Below are positions 1 through 8,553 of a stretch of 64,000 nt of DNA, in pieces. The notes beneath the pieces were generated by a model. The model saw only the letters and a list, made by a program, of their open reading frames with translations, made no database searches and was not told the origin of the DNA. Position numbers and translations under genes: made by a program. This DNA is from Neobacillus niacini (GTDB lineage: Bacteria; Bacillota; Bacilli; Bacillales; Cytobacillaceae): the NCBI RefSeq assembly GCF_030817595.1, contig NZ_JAUSZN010000001.1:4781501-4845500 (forward strand), read 5' to 3'. The first letter of the stretch is position 1. Every line of letters starts with the position of its first letter.

Positions 1-209
1 TACTAATCGGTTCTCCTCAAGATGTAATTGAAATGTTGAAAAAATATCAAGATGCCGGTTGCGATCACGTTATGATGCTTATGAATTATGGTGGAATGCC
101 TCATGAGAAGGTATTAAAATCTATGGAATTAATCGCAAAAGAAGTGATGCCCGCATTTAAAGAAAATGCTATAGAGAAAAAAGAATTTGCTACTGCCATC
201 AAAGGGTAA
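1..209 (+). CDS. Luciferase-like (LLM class) flavin-dependent oxidoreductase, C-terminal end
   Basis: Only the last 68 codons are present; the reading frame enters from the left edge, with its first full codon at position 3, and ends with TAA at 207-209. The segment holds a helix with a GSPQDVIEMLKKYQDAG motif and a VMMLMNYGGMP strand and turn, which are typical of the end of bacterial luciferase-like monooxygenases, whose TIM barrels use reduced FMN. The next gene, 26 bases downstream, encodes an FMN reductase that could supply that cofactor. Its place before the homogentisate genes suggests a ring-hydroxylating or side-chain oxidation role in aromatic catabolism, but the substrate cannot be read from this fragment. 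Confidence 0.75.
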   Translation, partial: LIGSPQDVIEMLKKYQDAGCDHVMMLMNYGGMPHEKVLKSMELIAKEVMPAFKENAIEKKEFATAIKG

Positions 210-235
210 AATCATTCAGCAAGGGGGGAAGCAAG

Positions 236-784
236 ATGAAGCTTCTCGGTATTTCAGGAACGATTGTCGGAGCAAAAACCTCTATATTAGTACAAACGAT
301 CTTGGATGAAGTGAAAAGAGCCCATCCAGAAATCGAAGTAGAAATGCTTGATTTAAGGAATTATGATTTGCAATTTTGTGATGGAAGAAATCAAGAGGAC
401 TATAATGGGGATACAAGAGAAGTAATCCGTAAAGTAACCGATGCAGACTTTTATTTATTCGGTTCTCCTGTTTTCAACTGTTCCATCCCTGCACCATTAA
501 AGAATCTTATCGATTTAATTCCTCCTGAAGTTTTTCGTAATAAGGTAATGGGATTTGCGGCTAATGGTGGAACCTATCAGCATTATTTAATGATTGAAAA
601 TCAATTAAAACCGATCATGTCTTATTTCCGTGCTTATTTAGCTCCAAGTTTTGTATATGTAAATGCAGCACACTTTAATAAGCGAAATGAAATTGATGAT
701 GCGGAAATTAAAGAGAGAATACAAAATCTAGCAGGTGAACTCGTTCATATGCAGCAGAGTTTAGGGAAAGTATTGGTTAGATAA
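236..784 (+). CDS. NADPH-dependent FMN reductase (flavodoxin fold)
   Basis: This 182-aa protein has the flavodoxin-like FMN_red fold. It opens with a beta strand and phosphate-binding loop (LLGISGTIVGAKTS), and around residues 79-93 it carries the GSPVFNCSIPAPLKN motif that contacts flavin in SsuE/MsuE-type reductases. Such enzymes reduce FMN with NAD(P)H and hand it to a partner monooxygenase. The partner is probably the luciferase-like protein ending just upstream. The start is well placed behind an AAGGGGGGAAG ribosome site. It is the second gene of an apparent aromatic catabolic operon. Confidence 0.85.
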   Translation: MKLLGISGTIVGAKTSILVQTILDEVKRAHPEIEVEMLDLRNYDLQFCDGRNQEDYNGDTREVIRKVTDADFYLFGSPVFNCSIPAPLKNLIDLIPPEVFRNKVMGFAANGGTYQHYLMIENQLKPIMSYFRAYLAPSFVYVNAAHFNKRNEIDDAEIKERIQNLAGELVHMQQSLGKVLVR

Positions 785-795
785 TAAAAATTAAT

Positions 796-838
796 CCGCT
801 CTCATTCATTCATTCATTCATACTAGTGAGGGCGGACA
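796..838 (+). repeat. Hairpin enclosing a TCAT tetranucleotide run
   Basis: Between the FMN reductase and the next gene, TCCGCTCTCA and TGAGGGCGGA form near-perfect arms (9 of 10). The loop carries almost five tandem copies of TCAT (802-820). No T-tract follows directly, so it may be a weak terminator, an RNA processing or stability element, or a slippage-prone tract that changes spacing within the operon. Confidence 0.45.
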
Positions 839-877
839 ATCTTATAAGTTGTTTTTTATAGTAAGGAAGTGAGAAAA

Positions 878-1834
878 GTGAAAAACCGTTCAAGTCTTAA
901 AGCCTTTTTAAGTGATCTAGTTGACTACGCAGGTCTTTTTCCACCTGCTAATTTATCAATAAACGTGGCAATCAAAAATTATTCGCATTATGTTAACAGC
1001 GATGATTCATGGATGCTAGGTCCTTTTATTCATCCTGTTACAAATTTAAACGAATTGGTGAAATTTAGACAACTTTTTACTGATAAAAGTCCGCTTCTCC
1101 TCTCAGTTGTTGGTAGAAAAAGTGAGTCTAAAAAAGAGTGTATTCTTCAACTGAAAGAAGATATAGAGCAAATTAGGCATTATAATGAAACATTTTCTAA
1201 TTGGTCAAAGATAGATACCTATGAACTTCCATTACCACCAGTTATGACGACACAAGACTTGTTAAATGAATTGTTCGATGTAACAGAATCAATAGGACTA
1301 AAAGTGTTCTGTGAAGTTAATTTGCTCAGCCAAACGAACTGGGAAGATTATTTACTAAAGTCATTGGATGCCATTGCTAAATTTAATTTAGAACATACAA
1401 ATCAGTTAGGAGTTAAGCTCCGAACCGGTGGGATTAAGGCAGAAATGATTCCAAGTATTGATAGGGTAGCTTTTGCTATTTCTGCATGTCGTGACCGACA
1501 TTTACCGATAAAGTTTACAGCTGGTTTGCATCACCCAGTTCGTATGTTTAGAAATGAAGTAGAGGCAAAGATGCATGGGTTTCTAAACGTTTTTTTAGCT
1601 GGCATGCTAGCTTATCATCACAACTTAGATAAAGCTAAGGTTAAAGAAATTCTAACTGAAGAAGATCCGAATCAATTTAAAATTGAAGATGAGTATCTCG
1701 CTTGGAAGCAGTATAGTATTTCATCGGAAGAAATCGTAATTCTCCGAAAATATTTGTGTTCATTTGGAAGTTGCAGCTTTGATGAACCTAAAAATGAATT
1801 ATTAGAATTAAGTAGACAGGAGGTCATAAAATGA
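878..1834 (+). CDS. Conserved protein of unknown function in the homogentisate cluster
   Basis: This 318-aa cytoplasmic protein has no signal peptide or membrane segment. I prefer GTG at 878, eight bases after AAGGAAG, to GTG at 869, which touches the ribosome site. Striking segments are GVKLRTGG (residues 178-185), a TAGLHHPVR motif with two histidines (218-219), MHGFLNVF, and a C-terminal FGSCSFDEP (296-304). The alternating strands and helices suggest a TIM-barrel-like fold, which is inference. It overlaps the fumarylacetoacetase start by four bases, so the two are translationally coupled. No glutathione-type maleylacetoacetate isomerase gene is visible here, so this protein is a context-based candidate for that step. 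Its function is unproven. Confidence 0.7.
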   Translation: MKNRSSLKAFLSDLVDYAGLFPPANLSINVAIKNYSHYVNSDDSWMLGPFIHPVTNLNELVKFRQLFTDKSPLLLSVVGRKSESKKECILQLKEDIEQIRHYNETFSNWSKIDTYELPLPPVMTTQDLLNELFDVTESIGLKVFCEVNLLSQTNWEDYLLKSLDAIAKFNLEHTNQLGVKLRTGGIKAEMIPSIDRVAFAISACRDRHLPIKFTAGLHHPVRMFRNEVEAKMHGFLNVFLAGMLAYHHNLDKAKVKEILTEEDPNQFKIEDEYLAWKQYSISSEEIVILRKYLCSFGSCSFDEPKNELLELSRQEVIK

Positions 1835-3129
1835 AATCTTTTATTCATGTGAGTGAAGAATCCCATTTCCCTATACAAAATCTCCCATATGGCGTTTTTA
1901 GCACCAGCAATCAGCCAAAGCCAAGAGTCGGGGTTGCGATTGGAAACTATGTATTAGATTTATCCATATTGGAAGATAAGGGTTACTTCAAAGAAATAAT
2001 CCAAGTTAATAAAAAAATATTTAACCAGCCATCACTTAATCCATTTATGGAACTAGGAAAGGAAGTTTGGACGAAAGTCCGTAAGAAACTTCAACTTTTG
2101 TTATCTGAGGATGAGTCTAAGCTTAGAGATAATGATGAATTACGAAGTGAAGCGCTCATTCTTAGAAAAGACGTAACCATGCATTTACCTATTAAAATAG
2201 GGGACTATACAGATTTTTATGCTTCGAAGGAACATGCGACAAATGTTGGAATTATGTTCAGAGGCAAAGAAAATGCTTTAATGCCAAACTGGACTCATTT
2301 ACCGGTAGGGTATCACGGGAGAGCAAGCTCTGTTGTATTAAGTGGAACAAATATCCGCCGCCCTCTAGGTCAGATAAAACTACCTGATCAATCTCCGATT
2401 TTTGAACCATGTAGACAACTAGACTTCGAGTTGGAAATGGGTTGTGTGATCGGCGGCGGAAATCAACTTGGTGAACCAATTTCTGTTGAAGAGGCAGAAA
2501 ACCATGTTTTTGGAATGGTTTTGGTGAACGATTGGAGTGCTCGTGATATTCAGGCATGGGAGTATCAACCATTAGGACCGTTTTTAGCTAAAAACTTTTC
2601 CACTTCCATATCGCCATGGGTGGTCCCATTAGAAGCATTAGAACCTTTCCGTGTAGCTGGTCCTGTTCAAGAACCTAAACCTTTGGAATATCTAGACCAA
2701 ACAAAACAGGGATCTTTTAATATTGAACTTGAAGTCTATTTGAAATCGGAAAAAATGAAAGCACCGACTCAAATTTGTTCTAGTAATTATCGTTATTTAT
2801 ATTGGAGTATTGCACAACAAATTGCACACCATACGGTTGGAGGTTGTAATTTAAATCCGGGCGATTTGCTTGGATCCGGTACCATAAGCGGTCCTGAAAA
2901 AGAATCTCGTGGTAGTTTATTAGAGTTAACCTGGAGAGGTCAGGAACCACTTCAACTAGAGGATGGCGAAGAAAGAAAATGGTTAGAAGATGGGGATGAA
3001 TTAACGATGACCGGTTTTTGCCAAGGAGACGGTTACCGGGTCGGTTTTGGGGAAGTTGTTGGTCTTATTCAGCCAGCGCTTAATAAGGAACAGGTAATAA
3101 ATAAGAAAGAAACGGCATTAAATAACTGA
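1831..3129 (+). CDS. fahA: Fumarylacetoacetase
   Basis: Fumarylacetoacetate hydrolase splits 4-fumarylacetoacetate into fumarate and acetoacetate, the last step of homogentisate breakdown. The 432-aa length fits full-size FAH proteins. Visible family features are an N-terminal domain with [13 protein letters not shown], the catalytic-core segment [31 protein letters not shown], and the metal-binding region [10 protein letters not shown]...[39 protein letters not shown] near residue 350 is also typical. The start overlaps the previous stop (ATGA) and has a clear AGGAGG. Homogentisate dioxygenase follows 28 bases downstream. Confidence 0.95.
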   Translation: MKSFIHVSEESHFPIQNLPYGVFSTSNQPKPRVGVAIGNYVLDLSILEDKGYFKEIIQVNKKIFNQPSLNPFMELGKEVWTKVRKKLQLLLSEDESKLRDNDELRSEALILRKDVTMHLPIKIGDYTDFYASKEHATNVGIMFRGKENALMPNWTHLPVGYHGRASSVVLSGTNIRRPLGQIKLPDQSPIFEPCRQLDFELEMGCVIGGGNQLGEPISVEEAENHVFGMVLVNDWSARDIQAWEYQPLGPFLAKNFSTSISPWVVPLEALEPFRVAGPVQEPKPLEYLDQTKQGSFNIELEVYLKSEKMKAPTQICSSNYRYLYWSIAQQIAHHTVGGCNLNPGDLLGSGTISGPEKESRGSLLELTWRGQEPLQLEDGEERKWLEDGDELTMTGFCQGDGYRVGFGEVVGLIQPALNKEQVINKKETALNN

Positions 3130-3157
3130 TTCTTGTAAAAAGGGAGGATTACCTTTT

Positions 3158-4321
3158 ATGGTTTGGTATCAACAACTGGGAAAAATCCCTCCAAAGAGAC
3201 ACACGGTGTTTCGAAAGGAGGATGATTCATTATTTAGAGAACAGGTTATGGGGACGAAGGGGTTTTCAGGTATCCAATCCATTTTGTATCACCATAATCC
3301 GCCAACTAGTTTTTTTAAATCTGCCATATTTAGAGAGAGTAACCCATCATACGAAGAACAGAGCGCACTTCGCCCGCGTCATTTCTATACCGATAATGTG
3401 AATAAAGAACCAAGTGATGCTGTTATGGGCAGAGAGTATGTGCTTGGAAATGAAGACTTAGTTATCGGGGTAGTAAATCCTACTAAGAAAATGGATTACT
3501 TTTATCGTAATGGAGAAGGGGATGAACTTCTTTTCATTCATCATGGTACGGGGAAAATTGAATCCACTTTTGGAACGATTTATTATGAACCGGGTGATTA
3601 TATTGTGATTCCAATCGGGACGATATACCGGGTTGAGCCAAATCCGGGAGAATCAAAGTTCCTAGTTGTTGAAACTACTAGCTGGATTACGACACCTAAA
3701 CGATATCGTAATGAATTTGGTCAACTTCTGGAGCACAGTCCTTTTTGCGAGAGGGATATAAAGGGACCAGAGGAATTAGTTACCTATGCAGAAGAAGGAG
3801 AGTTCGAAGTCCGTATAAAAAAGGGGGATCATATTCATTCTCACTATTTTAAACATCATCCACTTGATGTTATAGGTTGGGATGGCTATTTGTATCCTTG
3901 GAAATTTAATATAGGAGATTTTGAGCCAATAACTGGGCGTATACATCAACCGCCGCCCGTTCATCAAACATTTGAAGGGCATAATTTTGTTATTTGTTCA
4001 TTTGTTCCAAGACTTTATGATTATCATCCGAATGCGATTCCTGCCCCTTACTATCATAGTAATGTGGATAGTGATGAAGTCTTGTATTATGTCGAAGGCA
4101 ATTTTATGAGCCGAAAAGGGGTCAAACAAGAGTCGATTACATTACATCCTGGGGGAATTCCACATGGACCGCACCCAGGGAAAGTGGAAGATAGTATCGG
4201 CAAAAAAGAAACATTAGAATTAGCGGTGATGATTGATACATTCCGTCCTTTAAAAGTGATTAAAAAAGCGCTGGAATTAGAAGATGAAAATTATCAATAC
4301 AGTTGGGTTGAGAAAAAATAA
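3158..4321 (+). CDS. hmgA: Homogentisate 1,2-dioxygenase
   Basis: This 387-aa Fe(II) cupin enzyme opens the homogentisate ring to 4-maleylacetoacetate. Family hallmarks are HPLDVIGWDGYLYPWKFNI, RIHQPPPVHQTFEG, and the C-terminal cupin with YYHSNVDSDE (His300, Glu307) followed by GGIPHGPHPG (His336, His339), which would hold the iron and substrate. It is shorter than animal and proteobacterial HGD (about 430-445 aa), as expected for the Gram-positive and actinobacterial type. A strong AAGGGAGG precedes the start. Together with fahA it defines the pathway; the intermediate isomerase is not obvious. Confidence 0.93.
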   Translation: MVWYQQLGKIPPKRHTVFRKEDDSLFREQVMGTKGFSGIQSILYHHNPPTSFFKSAIFRESNPSYEEQSALRPRHFYTDNVNKEPSDAVMGREYVLGNEDLVIGVVNPTKKMDYFYRNGEGDELLFIHHGTGKIESTFGTIYYEPGDYIVIPIGTIYRVEPNPGESKFLVVETTSWITTPKRYRNEFGQLLEHSPFCERDIKGPEELVTYAEEGEFEVRIKKGDHIHSHYFKHHPLDVIGWDGYLYPWKFNIGDFEPITGRIHQPPPVHQTFEGHNFVICSFVPRLYDYHPNAIPAPYYHSNVDSDEVLYYVEGNFMSRKGVKQESITLHPGGIPHGPHPGKVEDSIGKKETLELAVMIDTFRPLKVIKKALELEDENYQYSWVEKK

Positions 4322-4424
4322 CATTCTCTGTTTCTAAAAAATTTATTTGTAATTGCTTATTCCTGTAAGGGTTATGGATTACAGTCGGAGCTGTTAGTAG
4401 GAACCCCATCTACTAAAAAGAGGG

Positions 4425-4447
4425 TCCTTCAAACAAAATTTGAAGGA
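4425..4447 (+). other. Short perfect inverted repeat downstream of hmgA
   Basis: TCCTTCAAA and TTTGAAGGA are perfect 9-base arms around a 5-base loop. No T-run follows, so it is not a classic terminator. It lies 63 bases before the MFS gene and could be an operator or an mRNA stem affecting transporter expression. Confidence 0.4.
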
Positions 4448-4509
4448 GAACTTAATAGAGATTGACCCATTATTAAATTTTATGAGCCTGATTTAAGGAG
4501 TGAAATGGA

Positions 4510-5850
4510 ATGAGTCAAGTAGTTAAAGTAATACCTCAAAATACAAATGTTGAACTCTCAAAAGCTGGGGTTCCTCGTTCTTTAATGTATTTTGTTTTAA
4601 GTATTTGTTTTTTCTGTATATTAGCAGATGGATACGACTTGGGGATTTATGGAGCGGTTCTTCCTAGTTTACTAGATTATCAGCCATGGGGATTAACTGC
4701 AGCACAAGCTGGTGCAATAGGCAGCTATGCCTTATTTGGAATGCTATTCGGTGCGGTTTCGATTGGTGCTATTACTGACTTTTTTGGAAGAAAGTGGACA
4801 TTAATCATTTGTGTAACTGTATTCTCACTAACTATGATTGCTTGTGCAGTAGCTACTTCACCAGAAATGTTCGGTCTATTTCGTTTTATTGGGGGAATCG
4901 GCTTAGGTGGAGTTATCCCAACGGCTTCTGCCCTTGCCATCGAGTATTCACCTACTAACCGCCGGTCTTTAAACTATGCACTAATGTTTTCAGGTTACTC
5001 GTTTGGAACGGTTTTGGGTGCTATATTGGCTATTTTTCTTTTAGAATCATTTGGTTGGAGATTAATGTTTTGGATTGGTGCTTTACCTTTATTATTAATC
5101 CCTATTATGATCAAGCTTTTACCAGAATCTGTTGATTTTCTTCTATCCCGAAATCGGGATAAAGAAGCTGAAGTTATTTGTAAACGTTATCAAATGGATA
5201 TTTCATTTTTCCGAGAACAAAAAAAGAAATCCGAACAAACCGCGGGGAAAGACAAGAAATCGATCAAAGGGTTATTTACAAAAGAATATTTTAGAGCAAC
5301 ACTATTTATTTGGTTAACATATGTAATGGGTTTCTATTTAGTATATGGCTTAAATACATGGTTACCACAAATAATGAGAGAATCAGGATATTCACTCAAC
5401 TCTAGTTTATCATTTTTACTTGTCATGAATCTGACAGCGGGTATTGGTGCAATGTTAGCTAGTTTTATTGCGGACCGCTTTGGGTCAAAAAGAGTCATTG
5501 GTGTGTCCTATTTCCTTGCTGCTATAGCCGCATTTTTTCTAACGCTAGGTGCACCTCCAATTGCAGTTACTTATTTATTGGTTGGAATTGCAGGTTTTGG
5601 TGCTGTAGGCAGTACACAAATTTTAAATGCCTTTGTTACAAAGTATTATCCTGCCCAATCAAGAGCAACTGCCTTAGGATTTGGGCTTGGAATCGGTAGA
5701 ATTGGAGCTATTTCAGGACCTATTCTTGTGGGCTTCTTGCTAAGTTTAAATGTTGATTTACTTTGGAGCTTCTATACATTTGTAATTGCTGGGATCATTG
5801 CTACAATCGGGATTATTTTAGTTCCTAATAAAAAAGATGAAATTGTATAA
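4510..5850 (+). CDS. MFS transporter, aromatic acid:H+ symporter (AAHS) type
   Basis: This 446-aa protein has twelve predicted membrane spans and a central cytoplasmic loop (about residues 220-255). The motif DFFGRKW after span 2, with the preceding DGYDLGIYG in span 1, matches the AAHS family (PcaK, BenK, MhpT-like), in which the span-1 Asp is needed for uptake of aromatic acids. It directly follows hmgA, so the likely cargo is an aromatic acid that is converted to homogentisate, or homogentisate itself. The start has a good AAGGAGTG ribosome site. The exact substrate is inference from context. Confidence 0.85.
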   Translation: MSQVVKVIPQNTNVELSKAGVPRSLMYFVLSICFFCILADGYDLGIYGAVLPSLLDYQPWGLTAAQAGAIGSYALFGMLFGAVSIGAITDFFGRKWTLIICVTVFSLTMIACAVATSPEMFGLFRFIGGIGLGGVIPTASALAIEYSPTNRRSLNYALMFSGYSFGTVLGAILAIFLLESFGWRLMFWIGALPLLLIPIMIKLLPESVDFLLSRNRDKEAEVICKRYQMDISFFREQKKKSEQTAGKDKKSIKGLFTKEYFRATLFIWLTYVMGFYLVYGLNTWLPQIMRESGYSLNSSLSFLLVMNLTAGIGAMLASFIADRFGSKRVIGVSYFLAAIAAFFLTLGAPPIAVTYLLVGIAGFGAVGSTQILNAFVTKYYPAQSRATALGFGLGIGRIGAISGPILVGFLLSLNVDLLWSFYTFVIAGIIATIGIILVPNKKDEIV

Positions 5851-5858
5851 ATAACTAG

Positions 5859-5905
5859 ATGGCTTGTATCCTTTCTGAAACTGGGAATGGTACAAGCCAT
5901 TTTAA
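5859..5905 (+). terminator. Terminator after the aromatic-acid transporter
   Basis: ATGGCTTGTA and TACAAGCCAT form perfect 10-base arms followed by TTTTAA. It separates the transporter from the FAD-synthetase-like gene. Confidence 0.6.
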
Positions 5906-5961
5906 CAGGACATTGTGTCCAATGATAAGTTCTATAAGAAAACCAGGAGGAGCTGGTTAGT

Positions 5962-6942
5962 TTGCAAACTTTTTTTATCAATCATTTTTCGGAATGTAGG
6001 ACAACGGACATAAAGCCTTGTGTTATGGCTCTAGGTTTTTTTGACGGAATTCACTTAGGACATAGGAAATTGATTGAGAATGTAAAGCGGATATCGCAAC
6101 AAAGTGGGTTGCAATCAGCGGTTCTAACGTTTTTTCCTCATCCAAAAGAAGTCTTAAATCAGGTTAAGTTTAACTATTTAATATCCATTGAGAGAAAAAT
6201 AGAGATTTTAGAAAAGATCGGTGTAGATCAATTGTATGTTGTACGATTTGATAAGATATTTGCAAGTATGGATCCAGAGGAATTTGTTGATAAATATCTT
6301 ATTCCTCTAGAAGCTAAGCAAATTGTGGCAGGGTTTGACTTTACCTATGGCAGTAAAGGGAAAGGGAATATTCATACTCTTGAAGCACATGGAAAAGGGG
6401 CATTCCGTGTGTCAATGGTGCCAAAGGTAGAACAATTCGGTGAGAAAGTTAGTTCGACTTTGATAAGAAATTTGCTAAGAACTGGGCAAGTGAAACAAAT
6501 TGTAAATTATCTAGGAGACTATTATCAGTCGAAAGGAAAAGTTACAGGGATTTATACACAAGGGGACTTTACTATTGCAGAATTTAAAGTTGCTCCTTAC
6601 AATATAATGCCTAATAATGGAGGCTATGAAGTAGTTGTTTCTTTTGATGACCGGACATTTCATAGTAATTGTCATGTTTATGAGGAAAGAGATGGAAAAA
6701 CATTTGCAGAAATTGAGATTCCTCAGCCAATAAGGATAGTTGAGTATAGCGAAGTGATTATAAAGTGGATAAATAAAAGGTCTTCTAAAACAGTGAAAAT
6801 ATTGGAAAGTTCAGCTATAATAAAACCCAGGGTTTTTCCTAACAAGTTCGGAATCATGGGGACGGTTCTAGTGGCTTTTTTTACCAGACCCGTTATGAAA
6901 CCATGTGAACCTTCCCTGTGCTGGGAGTTCGAAAATCATTGA
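5962..6942 (+). CDS. FAD synthetase family protein (RibF paralogue with degenerate kinase domain)
   Basis: The N-terminal half has the FMN adenylyltransferase nucleotidyl-transfer signatures LGFFDGIHLGHRKL (HxGH) and SSTLIRNLL, so it should make FAD from FMN. The C-terminal half aligns in position with the flavokinase domain but lacks the G-x-PTAN motif needed for riboflavin phosphorylation; it is probably monofunctional or regulatory. The TTG start follows AGGAGG at 5945-5950. The last ~30 residues are encoded by a copy of a dispersed intergenic repeat (6856-6922), so the native C-terminus has been replaced or extended. It could supply flavin to the neighbouring flavoenzymes. Confidence 0.75.
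   Translation: MQTFFINHFSECRTTDIKPCVMALGFFDGIHLGHRKLIENVKRISQQSGLQSAVLTFFPHPKEVLNQVKFNYLISIERKIEILEKIGVDQLYVVRFDKIFASMDPEEFVDKYLIPLEAKQIVAGFDFTYGSKGKGNIHTLEAHGKGAFRVSMVPKVEQFGEKVSSTLIRNLLRTGQVKQIVNYLGDYYQSKGKVTGIYTQGDFTIAEFKVAPYNIMPNNGGYEVVVSFDDRTFHSNCHVYEERDGKTFAEIEIPQPIRIVEYSEVIIKWINKRSSKTVKILESSAIIKPRVFPNKFGIMGTVLVAFFTRPVMKPCEPSLCWEFENH
6856..6922 (+). repeat. GGGGACGGTTCT-family intergenic repeat, copy 1
   Basis: The element runs from GGGGACGGTTCTAGTGG to CCATGTGAACCTTCCCTGTG, imperfect inverted ends around a T-rich centre. It lies inside the 3' end of the FAD-synthetase-like frame. Related copies occur at 14298, 20382, 21311, 21389 and 29458 in this window. Confidence 0.7.
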
Positions 6943-7114
6943 GTTTGAAAAGAGATGATAAGAAAATGGGGGTGATTGGTAAATAGACAGGGTAGCCATT
7001 TGCAGCTAGTTAGATACGTTATAATTGATGAAGCTTTGAATTAATCTTTAAAGTTAAATGAACGGTGTGCCTGGCACCATCCAGAGAAATTCCAATGAGT
7101 CTAAAAATCGACAA

Positions 7115-7146
7115 GACTTTTATCAGAGACTGGTAAAAGTTCTTTT
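7115..7146 (+). terminator. Terminator-like hairpin
   Basis: ACTTTTA and TAAAAGT arms enclose an 11-base loop and are followed by TTCTTTTT. No gene lies immediately upstream apart from the FAD-synthetase-like gene 170 bases away. Confidence 0.45.
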
Positions 7147-7167
7147 TACATAAGGGCTTAGGTGCTT

Positions 7168-7390
7168 TTAATCAAACGTTTAGTTGGTATTTTTAGTAGT
7201 AAAATTTTTCCAATTGCGTATTTTACTAGTTTCTATTGTCAGTTCAAAGGAGCAATCAACAAAATCACTCCTTTTTTCGACATTTTCCTCTCCTTAAAAC
7301 AAGCAAAAACGCATATAACAAAGGGTTTATTCGCTAGTTAATCAAGCGTTTGATTAGTATGAGTTGGATTTAATTAATCGATTGATTAGA
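7168..7390. promoter_or_regulatory. Operator-like palindromes (TAATCAAACGTTTGATTA type), three sites
   Basis: Sites at 7168-7187, 7339-7356 and 7369-7390 share the AATCAA-CG-TTGATT palindromic core. The 7339 site is an 18-mer with a single mismatch to a perfect palindrome. Their form resembles TetR-family operators. No TetR gene is present in the window; the same sites recur at 26379 and 31384. Confidence 0.55.
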
Positions 7391-7615
7391 ATTACATTAC
7401 GTCCTATTAATGCAGCATTTGCTCCTCCTTGTGAGAAAGAAAATTGTCAAAAAATGATATAATAATAAAGGTACATTTAGTCTAGTGAATAGAAACAAAG
7501 GGATGGGTAACTCGTACCTTCGTGTAGGCTTTGGGCATGAGGTTAATAGCCAGTTAAAAATATGCAAAGAATAGTAAATAAAATCTTAAGGTACATAAAT
7601 AGGCAGGGACTATAG

Positions 7616-8377
7616 ATGAAAGAACATACGCAAGCCAATCGAAATGGGCTTACTCCTGAATACATGGAAACGATTCATAAGCTAAGGGAAAGTTTACTCT
7701 ATGGGATTCAACTTGGTGACAAAGAGTTGGTAACACAATTTGAAAAAGACCTATATAAGGAATTGGAAGAGAACCAATTAAACATTCTTAACCGAGTTCC
7801 AAATAATAAAGTTCGATCCTATAAAAATATTCTATTGTCCCACAATACCCTATATAGCTATGCTGCTGAAAAGGGAGGGTTAAGTGCATGGCAAACCCAC
7901 TTTATATCAGAAAAATATGCGATCATGATTGAGCATGCCGAAACGATTCCTGAACTAGATACGATTCATTCCAATATGATAACAGAGTATACCGACCCTT
8001 CCATTCGAAAATCTAAGAACAACAAGCAAACCATTGTGGAAAAGGCCGAAGATTATATTGAAATGAATTTTTCAGAGGACATCTCAATGGAGGAAATGGC
8101 AGGGAAATTACATGTTCATCCCTCGCATTTGATGCGTGTGTTTAAGAAAGAAAAAGGAATTACCATTAGCCATTATCGAAATCTGAGAAGAATAAAAGAA
8201 GCAAAAGAACTAATTCTTTTCTCTAATCTTTCCATGACTGAAATTGCCATTATGGTTGGGTTTAGCAACTCTCAGTACTTTTCCAAATTTTTTAAAGATG
8301 TTGAAGGGCTCACGCCCGTAGAGTATAAAAAGAAGAAATTATCGAATCGAAGTATGAATCATTTTGACGGTGCATGA
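7616..8377 (+). CDS. AraC family transcriptional regulator
   Basis: This 253-aa protein has a helical N-terminal domain of about 140 residues (no cupin pattern visible) and a C-terminal AraC/XylS double helix-turn-helix from about residue 145. The latter includes ISMEEMAGKLHVHPSHLMR and MTEIAIMVGFSNSQYFSKFF, the standard second-HTH signature. It lies just upstream of a sugar symporter gene. Two direct TGCAATT half-sites 21 bases apart (8408-8440) sit between them, a spacing typical of AraC-type binding. It probably activates the downstream transporter and hydrolase genes. The ribosome site is weak (GGCAGGGA). Confidence 0.88.
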   Translation: MKEHTQANRNGLTPEYMETIHKLRESLLYGIQLGDKELVTQFEKDLYKELEENQLNILNRVPNNKVRSYKNILLSHNTLYSYAAEKGGLSAWQTHFISEKYAIMIEHAETIPELDTIHSNMITEYTDPSIRKSKNNKQTIVEKAEDYIEMNFSEDISMEEMAGKLHVHPSHLMRVFKKEKGITISHYRNLRRIKEAKELILFSNLSMTEIAIMVGFSNSQYFSKFFKDVEGLTPVEYKKKKLSNRSMNHFDGA

Positions 8378-8402
8378 GAAATCATGCACTTCTTTTTTTA
8401 TA
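8370..8402 (+). terminator. Terminator of the AraC gene
   Basis: GTGCATGA and TCATGCAC form perfect arms with a four-base loop, followed by TTCTTTTTTTAT. The stem overlaps the stop codon of the AraC gene. Confidence 0.85.
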
Positions 8403-8407
8403 AAATG

Positions 8408-8443
8408 TGCAATTATACTATAAAAACATGCAATTGTAGTGCA
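8408..8443 (+). promoter_or_regulatory. Probable AraC-type direct-repeat binding site
   Basis: TGCAATTATACTA (8408) and TGCAATTGTAGTG (8429) are direct copies exactly 21 bases (two helical turns) apart. Such phased direct repeats are the usual target of AraC-family dimers, here upstream of the GPH symporter gene. Assignment to the adjacent regulator is inference. Confidence 0.5.
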
Positions 8444-8487
8444 AAAGTGATTTCACTATTCGATGTATACTAGTAATCAAGTACTAG

Positions 8488-8501
8488 CTGAAGCGCTTAC
8501 A
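8488..8501 (+). promoter_or_regulatory. cre-like site upstream of the GPH symporter
   Basis: The right half AAGCGCTTACA matches the CcpA cre consensus perfectly and the left half poorly (11 of 14). It lies 53 bases before the symporter start, suggesting carbon catabolite repression. Confidence 0.45.
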
Positions 8502-8553
8502 GAGAGAAACTGAATTTTCACTAATATGTAATCGGTTAAAAAGGGGAGAGTCA

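Larger units (their letters stand above)
6943..7615. other. Intergenic region, 673 bases, with repeats and operator-like palindromes
   Basis: I find no convincing gene here. It holds a short piece of the GGTGCCTGGCACC-type Bacillus repeat (about 7066-7082), two terminator-like hairpins, and three TAATCAAACG-type palindromic sites. One part (7338-7440) is clearly similar to 26378-26480. It reads like the 5' control region of a lost gene. Confidence 0.6.

Noticed and set aside
2258..2572. 104-codon minus-strand frame
   Set aside because: It is antisense to the conserved core of fahA and is a shadow.
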